Shown here in pieces: positions 22,867-34,305 of a DNA stretch of 64,000 nucleotides. Under the pieces are notes generated by a model, which worked only from the letters and a program-made list of their open reading frames with translations, ran no database searches and was not told the origin of the DNA. The stretch is taken from NCBI GenBank assembly GCA_030765045.1, contig CM060965.1, forward strand, positions 23,424,935-23,488,934, given 5' to 3'. Position numbers and translations under genes: made by a program. Within the stretch, counting starts at the first letter, position 1; each line of letters opens with the position of its first letter. This DNA is from Tenodera sinensis (lineage: Eukaryota; Arthropoda; Insecta; Mantodea; Mantidae).

Positions 22867-24480
22867 TTGTGTAAATTAAAATGCAAAATGAAAACAGAGC
22901 GGAACTACAAAAACTTTGAGAATGTGGTCAATCTTGCTGATCATGAATTCTCCAAAGAAGAAATGAATCTTTTAAATCAAGGTTTAAAAACGTGCGTCCA
23001 TTTTTCTACGGAAATTGAAGACTATATAGCAGACAAATATCTCAGTGTTTACCATTACCTACACAAAATTCGGTAAAAATCCAGTACAAAAGGATTTTAG
23101 AAGAATTAAAATACAGATGAAGTAATATGCAATTAAACCAAATAACCCAACTGTACCTAGACTCTATGGTTTACCCAAATTACACAAGCCAGACATCACC
23201 ATGAGACCCATAATTAGCAGCATAGATTCACCAACTTACAGACCGGCAAAATGTCTGTCTAATAAAGTTAATTTATTCCTAAATTCGAAAGTTTAAGCAT
23301 AAGAAACAGTTATAAACAAATAGAACACATCAAAAATTGGCTCAAATCACTTGGAATGTCATCAGAAATTGCAGAAAACATAGAACTCACCAAATTATGC
23401 ACAGAACAAAGTATTTCCATCAAACTTCAGGTTTAGCAATGGGCAACCCTGTCTCACCATTCTTAGCAGACATTTACACGAGTTCATTGGAAATAAGGAT
23501 CACAAAAGGTTTCCCGTGGATGTTCAAACTCTGGCAGCGACATATTTGCAATAGTTCCAAAAAGACGCATCAGTGATGCATTAAAACTTCTGAGCATACA
23601 GGACTAAAGTATAAATTTCACAGTGGAAGTAGAAAAAGATATTAAATTATCATTTTTAGATCTAAAATTAAACAAAAACGAGGATAGAATAAACTTCGGT
23701 ATTCACAGGAAACCAACGCAGACAGACAACTACATAAAAGCTAATAGTTACAATCCAAGAAGACACAAACAAGCAATTTTCAATAGTTTAACACATAGAT
23801 TGGTGAACATCCCTCTTTCAGCAGAAGAATACAAAACAGCATATTACAAAACAATTGAAATAGCACAAAAAATGGCTTCCCCAAAGAATTAGTAGATAAA
23901 GTAAAACGAGCAGAAAAGAAAAAATTATTAAAAGAAACTACAACTCTCACAGCAGTGAAAACAAAAATGACATTCAAAAAATTCACATATTATCCATAGG
24001 CCTTTGATAAATTTAAAAAAGTGTTCAAGGAGTACAACATTCAGCTAGCACCAGTAAACCATTACTCCATAAAAAACCTGCTACTTTCAAACAAAGATGC
24101 TATTCCACCTAACAAAAAATCTGGCATATACCAAATTGAATGCAGTGATTGTAATGAAATATACATAGGAAAAACTAAAAGAAATTTAGAAATTAGATCC
24201 AAGGAACACGTTAGGAACATCAAGAGCAAACAATTAGAAAAATCAGCAGTTGCGTTTCACTTTGGGACAAAAAATCATGACAAAGCTAGAACTGAAACTT
24301 CTCAAACACATAACCGGAAAACAAGAACTGTCCACATGGGAGCAAATCTTCATTTTAAAAAATAGAAACAGTATTTAATTTCAACATTCCTCAAAGATAT
24401 TTTCAGCAAGTTCATTGAACCATTATGAGAAGAGCCATCAGCACCATGGAAACCCAGTTATTGCCGTTGATAATGGAATA
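22867..24480 (+). mobile_element. Penelope-like retroelement with GIY-YIG endonuclease, decayed
   Basis: The pieces occur in family order. An N-terminal segment has NVVNLADHEFSKEEMNLLNQ and GLK. Near 23158-23200 lies LYGLPKLHKPDITMRPIISS, the hallmark of Penelope-like reverse transcriptase. LAMGNPVSPFLADIYTSSLE follows near 23430-23490, and SFLDLKLNKNEDRINFGIHR at 23650. The GIY-YIG endonuclease is at 24021-24300 (SGIYQIECSDCNEIYIGKTK, later HFGTKNHD). The catalytic YVDD block is damaged: near 23533-23550 the sequence goes from LWQR straight to DIFAIVPKR, losing the Tyr-Val-Asp part and the frame. Multiple frameshifts separate the blocks, and after KNHD the frame shifts again to the usual C-terminal LLKHITGKQELSTWEQ. 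It is inactive. Exact ends are not defined. Confidence 0.92.
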
Positions 24481-24984
24481 AAGTTAACCTTCAAAACGCG
24501 TTCCGGAAAATTGTGTTGTTCAGTGTTATTGACTGACCTTTTAAATTGAACCCAACTATTACTTCAATTTCTTTTTGCGTCTACACCAAAATGCTTAATG
24601 AAACTATGTACATCTACAAATATTACTGTGAAGGTAAATTTTTTTTGTGTCTGAAATCATGTGCTAAAGCAGGAGTCGGCAAAGTGGTCATCACAATTAC
24701 AGGAATGATGTAACCTGGCATATATATGTAATGCATGGTTTGAGCAAAGCATTTCCAAAGCTGTAGTGGCAGGGCAAGAATTAACATATTCGATTTTCCT
24801 GTAATTCTGATGACCAATTTGCGAACTTCTCTGATAAAGGAATGGATTTTAATAACTTTGGGAAACAAATGCCAGTTTATGTAGTTTTGTATTTCTCCAT
24901 ATTATTAAACATTACAGAAAAAACTTGTATAGTTGATGAATTTGTTCATATCCAAAACATTAATGAATTAAGGAAATTAAAGCT
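24481..24984. other. Spacer, no feature recognised
   Basis: AT-rich non-coding sequence; nothing recognised beyond short open frames. Confidence 0.5.
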
Positions 24985-25095
24985 ATTAACAGTGAAGCAA
25001 CAAGATTCTAAAGGAAGAACAAATTAGAAACTAAAAACCTGCAACATTACTAAGATAAGTGAAGTTTTTAGTTTCTAATTTGTTCTTACTTTAAA
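24985..25095. repeat. Foldback element, short form, 24-nt perfect hairpin arms
   Basis: AAGAACAAATTAGAAACTAA begins a 24-nt arm at 25015-25038 that recurs perfectly inverted at 25064-25087, with a 25-nt loop. The left flank (AACAGTGAAGCAACAAGATT) and the right flank match the flanks of the larger foldback at 41715-41945, so this is a deleted member of the same family. Confidence 0.85.
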
Positions 25096-25144
25096 ACATA
25101 AATGAATATATTCTTATAAGCTATGTAACAGTGATGTAAATCTA

Positions 25145-25224
25145 AATTATAATGAAAACTAAGTTTAATTGAAACACTAAAGTGATGTTCTGTGTTTCAA
25201 TTAAACTTAGTTTTCATTATAATT
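25145..25224. repeat. Perfect 33-nt inverted repeat
   Basis: The arm at 25145-25177 (starting AATTATAATGAAAACTAAG) is exactly inverted at 25192-25224 with a 14-nt loop. There is no coding content. It lies 57 bp from another hairpin and may be a recent foldback or replication-slippage product. Confidence 0.9.
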
Positions 25225-25685
25225 AACATGTTTACAATTTATGTACATAAATCATGTATTACATTGTGCAAAATGGAACATTACACAAAAGTTTACCAGA
25301 GAAATAGCATGTACAGTTTATTACCATATTTGCCAACAATTTTCGTACCTCTATGTTTTATTCCCACAAAATGCTCATTGTACTTTCAATTATTCTCCTA
25401 TTTTAGTATTTATCATTACCTCATTGGTAACCTTTCTACAGTTACATGTGCACCACAGTGGCATTTACCCTTTTGTTTTTACAATTTTGTAAGTCAGATT
25501 ATTCATAAGAAATCAGATTTACAAGTTGTGTCAATAATAGAAACTAAATACATATACAATTGCACCTGCTTACGCCAAGATAAATGGCAACATATCCAGC
25601 ATTCACTTTAGCAGCTGAGGAAAACCTTGGATAAACCTCAGCCGCGTACCTTACAACACAATTTACAAACATACAATTCTGTTTG
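25225..25685. other. Spacer with low-complexity open frames
   Basis: A 139-codon frame (25192-25611, +) starts inside the palindrome and is rich in Phe, Tyr and Ile as expected of AT-rich DNA. No family pattern, signal peptide or splice logic supports a gene. Confidence 0.5.
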
Positions 25686-25865
25686 AGAGGTAGAACTGGA
25701 ACTTAAAAATTTAATGCCACAACTGGGATTTGAACCCCAGACCTTCCGCTTACTGGTTTGAGAATCATTGAATTTTTAAGTTCCAGTTCTACCTCTTAAA
25801 CTTTGCCCACACACGGCTTGTGTGTTTAAAAACACCAACAGCAAGTTTGTTGGCATAAATAATCA
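25686..25865 (-). mobile_element. SINE-like foldback (family C) with tRNA box B relic
   Basis: GAGAGGTAGAACTGGAACTT near 25686 is repeated inverted before 25797 (AAGTTCCAGTTCTACCTCTT), making near-perfect arms of about 32 nt. Between them the minus strand reads TCTGGGGTTCAAATCCCAG, a tRNA T-arm/box B sequence. The right part (CTTTGCCCACACACGGCTTG and GTTTGTTGGCATAAATAA) is shared with the copy at 34306-34460. This looks like a tRNA-derived element whose tail has become duplicated in inverted orientation. Confidence 0.75.
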
Positions 25866-25929
25866 ATACAATTCTGTATATATTACTAGTTTTTATCATA
25901 GTTGTGTAGACTGATATACCATGTTCTCT

Positions 25930-26200
25930 TTCAGCTTTGCTTTTACTGCAATTTTATACCCGCATTTGCCACTTGCCATTTTTGTTTCTATTACAATTTT
26001 ATACTCTGACATGACCTTTACCAGTTTCATCTCTATTACAATTGTATACACTGACGTACGTCCTTTACCATTTCTTTATATTTCAATTTTATACACTGAT
26101 GTATCACGTCCTTTACCATTTTTCATTTTACCACAATTTTACATTGACATATGTCTTACCAATTTTTTTACCACAATTGCATATACCATGTCCTTTACCA
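25930..26200 (+). repeat. Degenerate 45-bp minisatellite
   Basis: The motif CAATTTTATAC or a close variant starts at 25949, 25994, 26039, 26084, 26134 and 26174, giving three exact 45-bp spacings and then 50 and 40. Units also share CCTTTACCA. Because 45 is a multiple of three, a 103-codon frame stays open through it; that frame is repeat-driven and not a supported gene. Confidence 0.75.
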
Positions 26201-26362
26201 GCTTTGACTTTTCAATTGTCACAGTGCTTTAGCATAATAGTGAGTCATTGGTCAAGTTGACATCTTTATGCAAATATTTTACGATGTTCCAATTAATTAT
26301 GTAATGTTTACTAGAATATTTTTTATCATACCATACATATTTAACACTTAGATCACACTGGA

Positions 26363-26605
26363 TCATGTTTTGTGAATACTTGTCATATCTTTCTGGAATT
26401 TGCTGTAGTATGTACCTCTTAAGAGTTTTATCAGTTTGGTTTCATGTTTTACTTGGTCAAGCGCTTGACCAAAGATCAATTTATTATTGACCTTCAGTAT
26501 CTGGTAGTTTGTCAGAATAGTTGAACCATTTCTCATAGAAATTATCACATTTACACAAACTACTTTCATAATGGTTTTGTGTTCATCATACCCATATTGC
26601 AAAAC
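26363..26605 (-). other. Open frame of unknown status downstream of the possible exon
   Basis: The minus strand has an open stretch of about 79 codons starting near QYGYDEHKTIMKVVCVNVII and ending ...IHKT-stop. Its residue mix is more protein-like than most spacer frames, and an AG precedes it, but the pyrimidine tract is poor and I recognise no family. It could be part of the same transcription unit as 26631-26762 or chance. Confidence 0.25.
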
Positions 26606-26630
26606 CTGAGTTTACAATGTCAACTTACAT

Positions 26631-26762
26631 TTACACAGACAATAGACTTGCTACACCTGTAAAAATACATTCTCTTGAAGATTTCTTGGTATTAGGTCCA
26701 TAAGTCTTCACTATCTTCTCATCTTCAGGTTGAGCATTCTCCAGTTCGGCAGCTTTCCTCGA
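26631..26762 (-). CDS. Possible coding exon of an unrecognised minus-strand gene
   Basis: On the minus strand a good acceptor (TGTATTATTTCAG) ends at 26763, followed by a strongly hydrophilic coding-like stretch beginning SRKAAELENAQPEDEKIVKT. If read as a terminal exon it is 132 bp, phase 0, with stop TAA at 26631-26633. Alternatively ACAG|GTGTAG at 26657/26656 could be a weak donor, making a 106-bp internal exon. The composition (A, E, K, P, D) is very unlike the surrounding AT-rich spacer frames. No family was recognised and no partner exon was found with confidence. Confidence 0.4.
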   Translation of the reverse strand, partial: SRKAAELENAQPEDEKIVKTYGPNTKKSSRECIFTGVASLLSV

Positions 26763-27681
26763 CTGAAATAATACAGATCATGTAAAAGCCATATTCATAG
26801 CTAGGGTCGATATTCTAACATTGTGAATAGTTATAGGTCCCAAATTATGTAATGTAATTGGTAACTTGATATTTCTTTTTTTAATTTTTACATTATTTGG
26901 TTATTTGCTTGTCCTTTATGTGCTTAATATTTTTTGCATTTATAATTAATCCATTAGTGCCAAGTGCAGCATATTTTATATGAAGATGTTTTGTTAAGTT
27001 TTATATGTTTTTAGAAATTTTTTTTCTCGCAAACACGCTTACCTCTAACCTTCAATAGGAGTATTTGGAACCGTTTTGTATTGGAAAAATAATTGTTTCA
27101 AAAAAGTTTAAGGCATAAGCCATACCTGCAGTAAAATTTGACTATCCAAACATTCCAGTTATTTTACTTGGGTCCTCCCCATCCTGTACCACCTCAGGCA
27201 CATTTGACTATAGTCTCTGGGATTTGCACTCAACATTTAGCTTCAAATGAAACAGTTTTATGCAAGACATCTTACATAAAGTTAACTTTTCAAATATCAG
27301 AAATTTCACTAAATTGAGAACTAAGATTAACTTTGTATATCCTTTATTTGCATTCTGCGAAAAAAAATCATTGAATAAGTCTTGAAAATGTTACTTGTTG
27401 GCCGAGGAGTGGAACAGATACCTATGCTCAATTACTCCTTAATTCACATCCCAAAGTATGCATGTGGCAGGTCAGTCCCCCCCCCATACTTTTTTTGGGG
27501 TATTAATAAGTGCAGGCTTTTGTCATAAGTGTAAAGTCCCCTTCATTTGCAGAGAAATTTATATAATCTCAGAACTCAAGAGTTAACACTAGTTTTGCAA
27601 GACATGTTTAAAAAAAATCAGATTCAAGCAAGAACATGCAACAAATATAGATCTTTCATAAATAAGGAGTAATGCAAGTAG
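26763..27681. other. Spacer or intron, no feature recognised
   Basis: AT-rich non-coding sequence, possibly intron of the minus-strand unit ending at 26631. A C-run lies near 27478-27486. Confidence 0.45.
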
Positions 27682-28522
27682 TTTTTAAAAAAATCTGATG
27701 TGTTGCACTCACATGACTTTCTCTACTCTTGTACTAACCATTCTTACAAACTCTTATTCCTATATCTTCTTCGTGTTAGTTAAGATAAACATTTGTACAA
27801 ATTATCTTATTGCTTATTTCCTTGCAGGTGCAAGGGGAATGTTAGAATACAGTAGGCTTTGTGCGATAGTCAAATATTTTAAAGCTTTGAGATGCTGTTG
27901 TCTTTGCACACTTAACATATAAAAAAATGAACAACGATGATCCATACCACGAAAGTTCTAAGTTTTCTGAAACACACACACATAACAAGGAATATCTCTG
28001 AAATGGTTCACCCTACAAGAAAATTTATTCAGACAAATTGTGTATTTTAGCAAGATCTACATTTTTTGTATAATATGATTTGGTCTATGTCTAATGGTTT
28101 ACCAGTTATGCAAAAGTTGTCCAGAGTAAATATGACAAGGGCTATAGCCAGAAAATTCAAAATATACACTTCTTTGTGATAAAAATATCCCAAACATATT
28201 TTAATAAAAATTGTTAGCCATTTTCAAGAAAATCAAAATTTTCTTAATAAAGGGTAGTTTAGGGTGGGACAATTTTCTTCAAAATCTTCATGTCGCATCC
28301 TTGAAAGATATTGAACTTAAATACCAACTTTGGTTTTTAACCGACTTTTCGTTTGAGTTATGCTGTCCACAGACTGACAGACACACACACACGGCCCTTT
28401 TTCTAAAAATGCTTTTTTTTTTTATTCAGGGGGTCTCAAAACATATTTCCGGTGAAATCTCGACATCGAATTTTTGGGTGGAATACAATACTTCTCCTAC
28501 TTACCAGTAGAGAAAGTAAAAA
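27682..28522 (+). repeat. R850 repeat, essentially full-length copy
   Basis: It starts with AATCTGATGTGTTGCACTCA and ends with CTACTTACCAGTAGAGAAAG. Internal blocks shared with the other copies include GGTTTACCAGTTATGCAAAA, GGCTATAGCCAGAAAATTC, AGGGTAGTTTAGGGTGGGA and ACCAACTTTGGTTTTTAACC. ACTTTCTCTA occurs near both ends in opposite orientation, a possible short terminal inverted repeat. No protein-coding pattern is conserved, so this is probably a non-autonomous element of unknown class. Confidence 0.85.
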
Positions 28523-28631
28523 ATGCCCAGGTCTATAGAATTTAAGATGTTTAAAGGAAAGTTTTACAAGAAAGGAACAATTTTAAATCATTTCACAGAG
28601 TGAAACCTTGACTTTTTCATTTTCACTCTAC

Positions 28632-29350
28632 CACCTATAGAAAGTACGGGAATTATTGTATTCAACACAAAATTTTGGCGTCCAATTTCACCAGAAATGT
28701 TTTCAGGCCTCCAGATTGAATAAAAAAAAATTTTTAAAAAAAAGATTGTGTGCATGTTCAAATAGCATAACTAAAACCAGTCTATTAAAAACCAAAACTT
28801 GTAAAGTTTAATATCTCAAGGAAGTGAAGTGATTTTGAAGAATATGTCTACATTAAAAACTATCGTTTATATGAAAAATTTTTCGAGATGTGATTTTCTC
28901 TAAAATGGCTAAGAATTTTGATTAAAATGTCGTATGTTTAAGATATTTTTATGACAAATGAGATGTATATTTAATTTTCTGGCTATAGCCCAAGTAGTCC
29001 TGTTTACTTTATGACTGGTAAGCAGTAAGAGATAGACAAAATCTTACTATGCAAAAAATGTAGATCTTTTTAAAACATGTCTAAATGCATTATTTTATAC
29101 AGTGAACCATTTCAGAGATATTCCTCAACATTTGTCAGTTTTAAAATACTTTAACCTTCCATCTGAGAAAAGTTGGATTTTTTTTCCTCTTAGCCTTGCA
29201 AAGAACAATTTCAAATCCTTCATATAGAGATGAGCTCCAACATTTCACTATCGCTCAAAGCCTACTGCATTCACATATTCCCTTGTACCTACAAGGAAAT
29301 TGACAACACACTTTCTGCAAATGTTTATCTCGACTAACACGAACAAGATT
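28632..29350 (-). repeat. R850 repeat, inverted copy facing the previous one
   Basis: This is the reverse orientation of the copy at 27682-28522, recognisable by GGCTATAGCCCAAGTAGTCC, GTGAACCATTTCAGAGATAT, CACAAGGAAATTG-type blocks and TTTATCTCGACTAACACGAA. It is more diverged than its partner and lacks the first ~60 bp of the family. The 3' ends of the two copies face each other across about 110 bp, so the locus could form a long imperfect hairpin RNA. Confidence 0.8.
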
Positions 29351-31274
29351 TTTTATAGGTAAGCTACCTTATTTATAGTGTTGCCAAAATAAGCAAGCTA
29401 CTTTAAATACAGAAACATTCGTAGCTTGACTGAAGCACTCTGAGGAAGAAAAAATAGATCCACCACTTTTTAAGGTTATTGCTGTTTAAGATCTGTTTGC
29501 AATTATGTACAATGTTGTGCTTGTAACATACTACTATTTGAGAACAGGAAAACCCCTGGAGGAAGAACGAAGTTTCAATTTGTACTCTTTTGGTTTTATT
29601 TTTGTTATTTGAACTTTTCTTGTTAGTGGTTAAATATGTATAAAATTATTGTATCAACTAATAAGAATATAGGAAATACAAAGTTTGGAATTCAGATCTT
29701 GCGAAAGACGAGCAGCATGACATTTTAATTTTATTCTTTTTTTCATTAGGTTTTTTAAGTTTATTGTATGCAAAATGTGTTGAGGGAAATGTATTGAGTA
29801 ATACTGTACTGTTTATATATAGTTTCTACCTATTTTGTGTATACACTGATCTAATGTATTAAGGAATCCAGAGAATTCCTTTTTTATAGCTTAAAGCACG
29901 TTTTCTGCATTGTGCAAGACTGCAAACACTTGTCATGAAAGCAAAAAAAGGTTCAAACACAAATCCTGGAAATCACATATGGTACACCAACAAGAACAGT
30001 AGTCAGAACATGCCAAGAAGAAACATATTTAAAAGAAACTTAAAAATTGTACAAGTGAGAAACGTGGGCAGTGGGCACTACCCTGAGTCTGTAGACAAAC
30101 TTTACATTCCCTCAGACTTAAGCAAATCTGCTAAAGTCAACAACTGAGAAAAGGCAAATGAATATTATCAGGAAGATAAAGGTACACATTATGGAAGATC
30201 TCCTGAAAATGGGGCAAAGCACTGCATGCAGGGTAATGTGGTCTTCATACTTCAAGCATGACCCCTGGGAGGGAGGAATGGAGATCCAAAGGCCACCTTA
30301 TCTGGGAGATGACGTGCACAAGCAAGGATGGGTCCCTAACAATTTCAGATTGAACTCCTAATACCCTACAATGCCCGCAAGCCCAGAGGCCTCTTAAGGA
30401 AAACCATTTGAGGGCAGATTCTCAATAATCGGCCAATGCCAGGGAGAAATTCACATTTTAAGTGAATATGAAAAAAGTGGTCAGAGCATTGTCAGACTGG
30501 TTTAGATTTAAGGGAAAACATGTGAAAAAAGTGGTCATGTGTTGCACACTGCATGTCAGGAAGCACATATGGGAGAACTGTTTACTTGCTTCATTGCGAG
30601 TGATCCAGCAGTTCTGATCAATTACTACTAATAAAGCCATGTGCAGTTCACAATGGTTATGCACACCAAAAGTACAGCAAAACCTCAAGTGGTGTAATAG
30701 CATTGGCGTGTGTGAGAAACGTGGTGGAAGATTAACAAGTAGCAAAGTATCTGAGCATCAGTCAGAGCAACCGATGAAGCATACCTAGTGGTGAAGAAGT
30801 GCACGTATTAGGCAAAGAGCTAGGGAGGAGCATGCTATATAGGAAGGAATTGGGGGAACTCCACCTTAACCTCAATTTACATAAACTGGATCTTTCACCG
30901 CCAACATCCTACATCCCTCTGTGTAGCTATTCCAGGACCACTTTTCAGACTGCATTTTTCACAACACGATTTTAAATTTAGTGTTGTCACATATGTGTTA
31001 ATTGAGAAGTCAGTGGACATTTATCCTCTTAAGAAACACATTCTCTATCCTTCAAGAGGTCTATGTGATGCTGTCTGGGCACCAGACATTACATGTTTAA
31101 GTTGAACAAAGGACCAACTAAGATTAAAAGTTAACACTTCAAATCCATCTACAAAAATATAGTGAAAGGAAAGTTAGCTCTAAGAATAATTTTAAGTTGT
31201 TACAATTGTCCTAAGAGAAACCTTGCATGAATTACCAAAATAAAAAATGACAAAAGGCATGGTAAGGGCTCTCC
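29351..31274. other. Spacer, no feature recognised
   Basis: Non-coding. Frames at 29935-30147 and 30158-30361 (+) are open but show no recognisable domain or splice context. The stretch 30200-30800 is less AT-rich than its surroundings and may be an old repeat. Confidence 0.45.
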
Positions 31275-31287
31275 ATTACAACAGTTG

Positions 31288-31514
31288 GTTAGCGTGTCTG
31301 CCTCACGTTCAAGAGGTCGCGAGTTCGAATCTCGCTTAGGGTAAGTTATCCGGGTAAGGTTTTTTCCGAGGTTTTTCCTACCCTGAGAAGACAAATGTCG
31401 GGTAACTTAAAGCTCCATGGACCTCGGACTCATTTGAGCATCATTTCACCCATTTCATTTCATTCATTGTCCGATATGACACAATGTTGGAGGACGTTAA
31501 TTAAAAAAAGAAAA
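31288..31514 (+). mobile_element. tRNA-derived SINE, family B, with 13-bp TSD
   Basis: The tRNA-like head GGTTAGCGTGTCTGCCTCAC is followed by box B GAGTTCGAATCTCG. The body carries GGGTAAGGTTTTTTCCGAGG-like sequence, CAAATGTCGGGTAACTTAA and CCGATATGACACAATGTTGG, with an A-rich 3' end. Perfect 13-bp direct repeats ATTACAACAGTTG flank it (31275-31287 and 31515-31527). A diverged second copy is at 58640-58862. Body and tail are unrelated to SINE family A. Confidence 0.9.
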
Positions 31515-31527
31515 ATTACAACAGTTG

Positions 31528-34305
31528 AATCACCCAGAGCTAGTCTGCAATTCTCATTTTCCTCCCAGTTCTCCCAAGTTGAGGTTTGTATGGAGGAAGG
31601 CAGCTACATGTGGTGGTCCTATATCTGTCTTGTCCCAAGCATCAGACTATCTCCTACATCAAATTTTAATCATTACAAATATTTTGATTTGTCTCGAGTA
31701 TTTTATTTTATACACCTGATGTATCCAATATAATGCATTTGATCTAAGGATGAATAAATTTTATTACAGTATAACATCATGAACATGAATCCAAAGGGAC
31801 TGAAAATCACTTTGCATTAAACATTTGTGTCAAGTGAAACATTTTAATGCATGCACAATAGTACACTACCAATCATTGTAAATTACTTTAGACTTGCAGT
31901 ACTATAAAGAGACAAATTGCAAGTACTCGCAAAATGCACTATTTTCTTGGGAAAAAATAGAAGAATGGTTTGCTAACATTCATGGGAACAAAAATCTTAA
32001 TTTCACTACCAATAGTAAATAGCACCAGTAAACCCAGCAGTGGTGGCCTATGTTGAAGCAAATCGTCTTCATACTTAGCACTACGAAGTGGCGATTTGTT
32101 TCCAGAACATGATCAAGCAGCATTGTTTTTTTCTACATTCTTAATTATTGTAAGCAAAGTAAATTTGGGAATTCCAAACTGTTTAGTAATTGCCATTTTC
32201 TTAAGCTTTATCTGTACATTTAGAGCTGTCTTCATGTTTTACATGCTACTGCTTGTAGATCAATTTAACTGTACCGTATAGGTTAATGGTTGACATGATT
32301 ATTGCAGCTGCCAACCTACAATGCATTAGCAATGAGTAAATAATGCGTAGTTAGCTTTGTAGTCACATTTCTTGCTTTCATTTTTGAACAAAATTCACAC
32401 TTAAAAATACAGTAACATTGGAAGTTTGTGTTATAATGAAATTTAATTATGCTAAGGACTGAAAGAGTTTGTAATTTGCTTTAACCAAAATTCATATTAA
32501 CTGAAATCTTCCCATAATGAACGTATTCCTGCTGAGGGCAATATTTCTTTCACATTAACCATGAGTATGTTAAGCAAGTTTGCACTAATGATGTTATACT
32601 GTAATTTGAAGAACCTTCTTTCATGCAACAACTATGTAAGAAATGAGTGTTGCAATGTCCTCTCACCTCTAGTAATGCCTGAGGATGAGGTTAGCTTATT
32701 TGTAAAATTGTAGTTCCAAATTATTGAAGTTAACATGTCCAAACACCTTTTAAAAAATGAGTTACCTCATTTTAGTTTTCTTTTTTGCCTTATTTATGGA
32801 ATACCTACATTTTCAAGCAATTTAAATTCTCTTTCTTATATACACTTACTGGATTTATACAAGTTACTCATGTAGGACTTTATTACTTTTGTGCAGTTAT
32901 TTTGATAAGTTAAATGAACCTGTTAGCCAACTTTTTGTAATGGTGTGTAAATTTATAATTTTATAGGTCTTTCTTCAAATTTTTAGGCCATTAAAATCCG
33001 AGCTTTGTTCTTAACTTTAAAAGTTTGTGATAAACATTTTAAGTGCTATTCATAAAGTTTGGGTGTAATCCGGTGTATATTCTGTAATTGGGAATAATCT
33101 CCAAGCAAACTGATACAATAAGTGTGCAGCACACTAGATTTACTTTCTTGGTAAAAAGCTTTAGAATATTAAATTCCATGATAATCCTTCCTAACACTAC
33201 CTATTTGCATGAAAAGGGTTTTCCTAACTCCTTAAAGTAATGTATTGGTGAAACTTGGTGGAAATTGCAGAAAATTTACTTTTACTTTTTGCATTTTTTA
33301 TTATTCTTATACTCAACTGCACATTTTAGTTTTCTCAATATCAGCCATTTTAAAAGCTCCAGGAGGACATTCAAATGTGCTAGTGTGGGTGAGCATTCCT
33401 CGCTAAACCTCGTCGCTACAGCTTGTAAATGCATTTTTCGTTTTCCCTGGCTTTGATTTTGGTCTCTTGCAGGGAATTTCACTTCAGAAAGGTTGTAAGT
33501 TGGCTATGCTGAAAAGAATTTAATATTCGAGCTGAAATGCTGCGAATCTGGTAAGTTTTGCTTCCAAATAGAAATGCAGTCAGTGTTCTGTAATTCTATA
33601 ATCTTGCGAGGTTATTTCAGTGTTCCAGTTATATATTAGGCATTATTTAGGTAGTTATTAGGTTCTAAGTCATTCATTAGCCTATAGTAGAGCAGTAATA
33701 AGCGGATATTTTATGAATTTTGTGTATAAATTTGCAAAAGTGCATAGTCTAGAGGTTAGCATAGAACAACAAATTTCTACGTTTTGTGAACAATGCGAAG
33801 GTGAAAGGAAAGCTTTTATACTAAGAAACAATCGAGCAAACTTTAAATTCTTAAAAATGCTACTGCGGCCAAGAAGAAAGCAACAGAGGGTCCCACATAT
33901 GGTGCTGTGGAATTTTAAGTTAATTGAATTTAGGTAAAGAACAAAGACATACTGTTAAACTTTAAAATTCATTTTTCTCAGTTTTTTTCCCCAGTGTTTT
34001 TCACTATTCAAAAGCTCCTCGGACCCTAGTTGATAACTTATTAGCTTGAAATTTTCAGGAGACCTTCAGAGATTAAGGTATTAAAATTTGCTGTGCCTAG
34101 TTTAAAAATATTAAGTAATTGAGCTGAGATTAAATATTTTTCATAACTCATACTGAAAAAATTGAAAATACTGATAAATAGTATACTCAACATTTTTTGC
34201 TCTTAAACTAATTAAATCTAAGCAATTTTGGTAACCCAATTTCTTTATATTTGTATACTGAACTCAAAAAATTTAGGAGGGATACAATAAACTAAGGTCC
34301 AAGGG
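31528..34305. other. Long AT-rich spacer, no feature recognised
   Basis: Homogeneous AT-rich DNA with no repeats recognised from elsewhere in the window. Frames near 31395-31733, 33265-33482 and 33713-33937 are short and without family pattern. Confidence 0.45.

Noticed and set aside
25192..25611. 139-codon plus-strand frame
   Set aside because: It starts inside a perfect palindrome and has AT-driven residue use with no recognisable domain.
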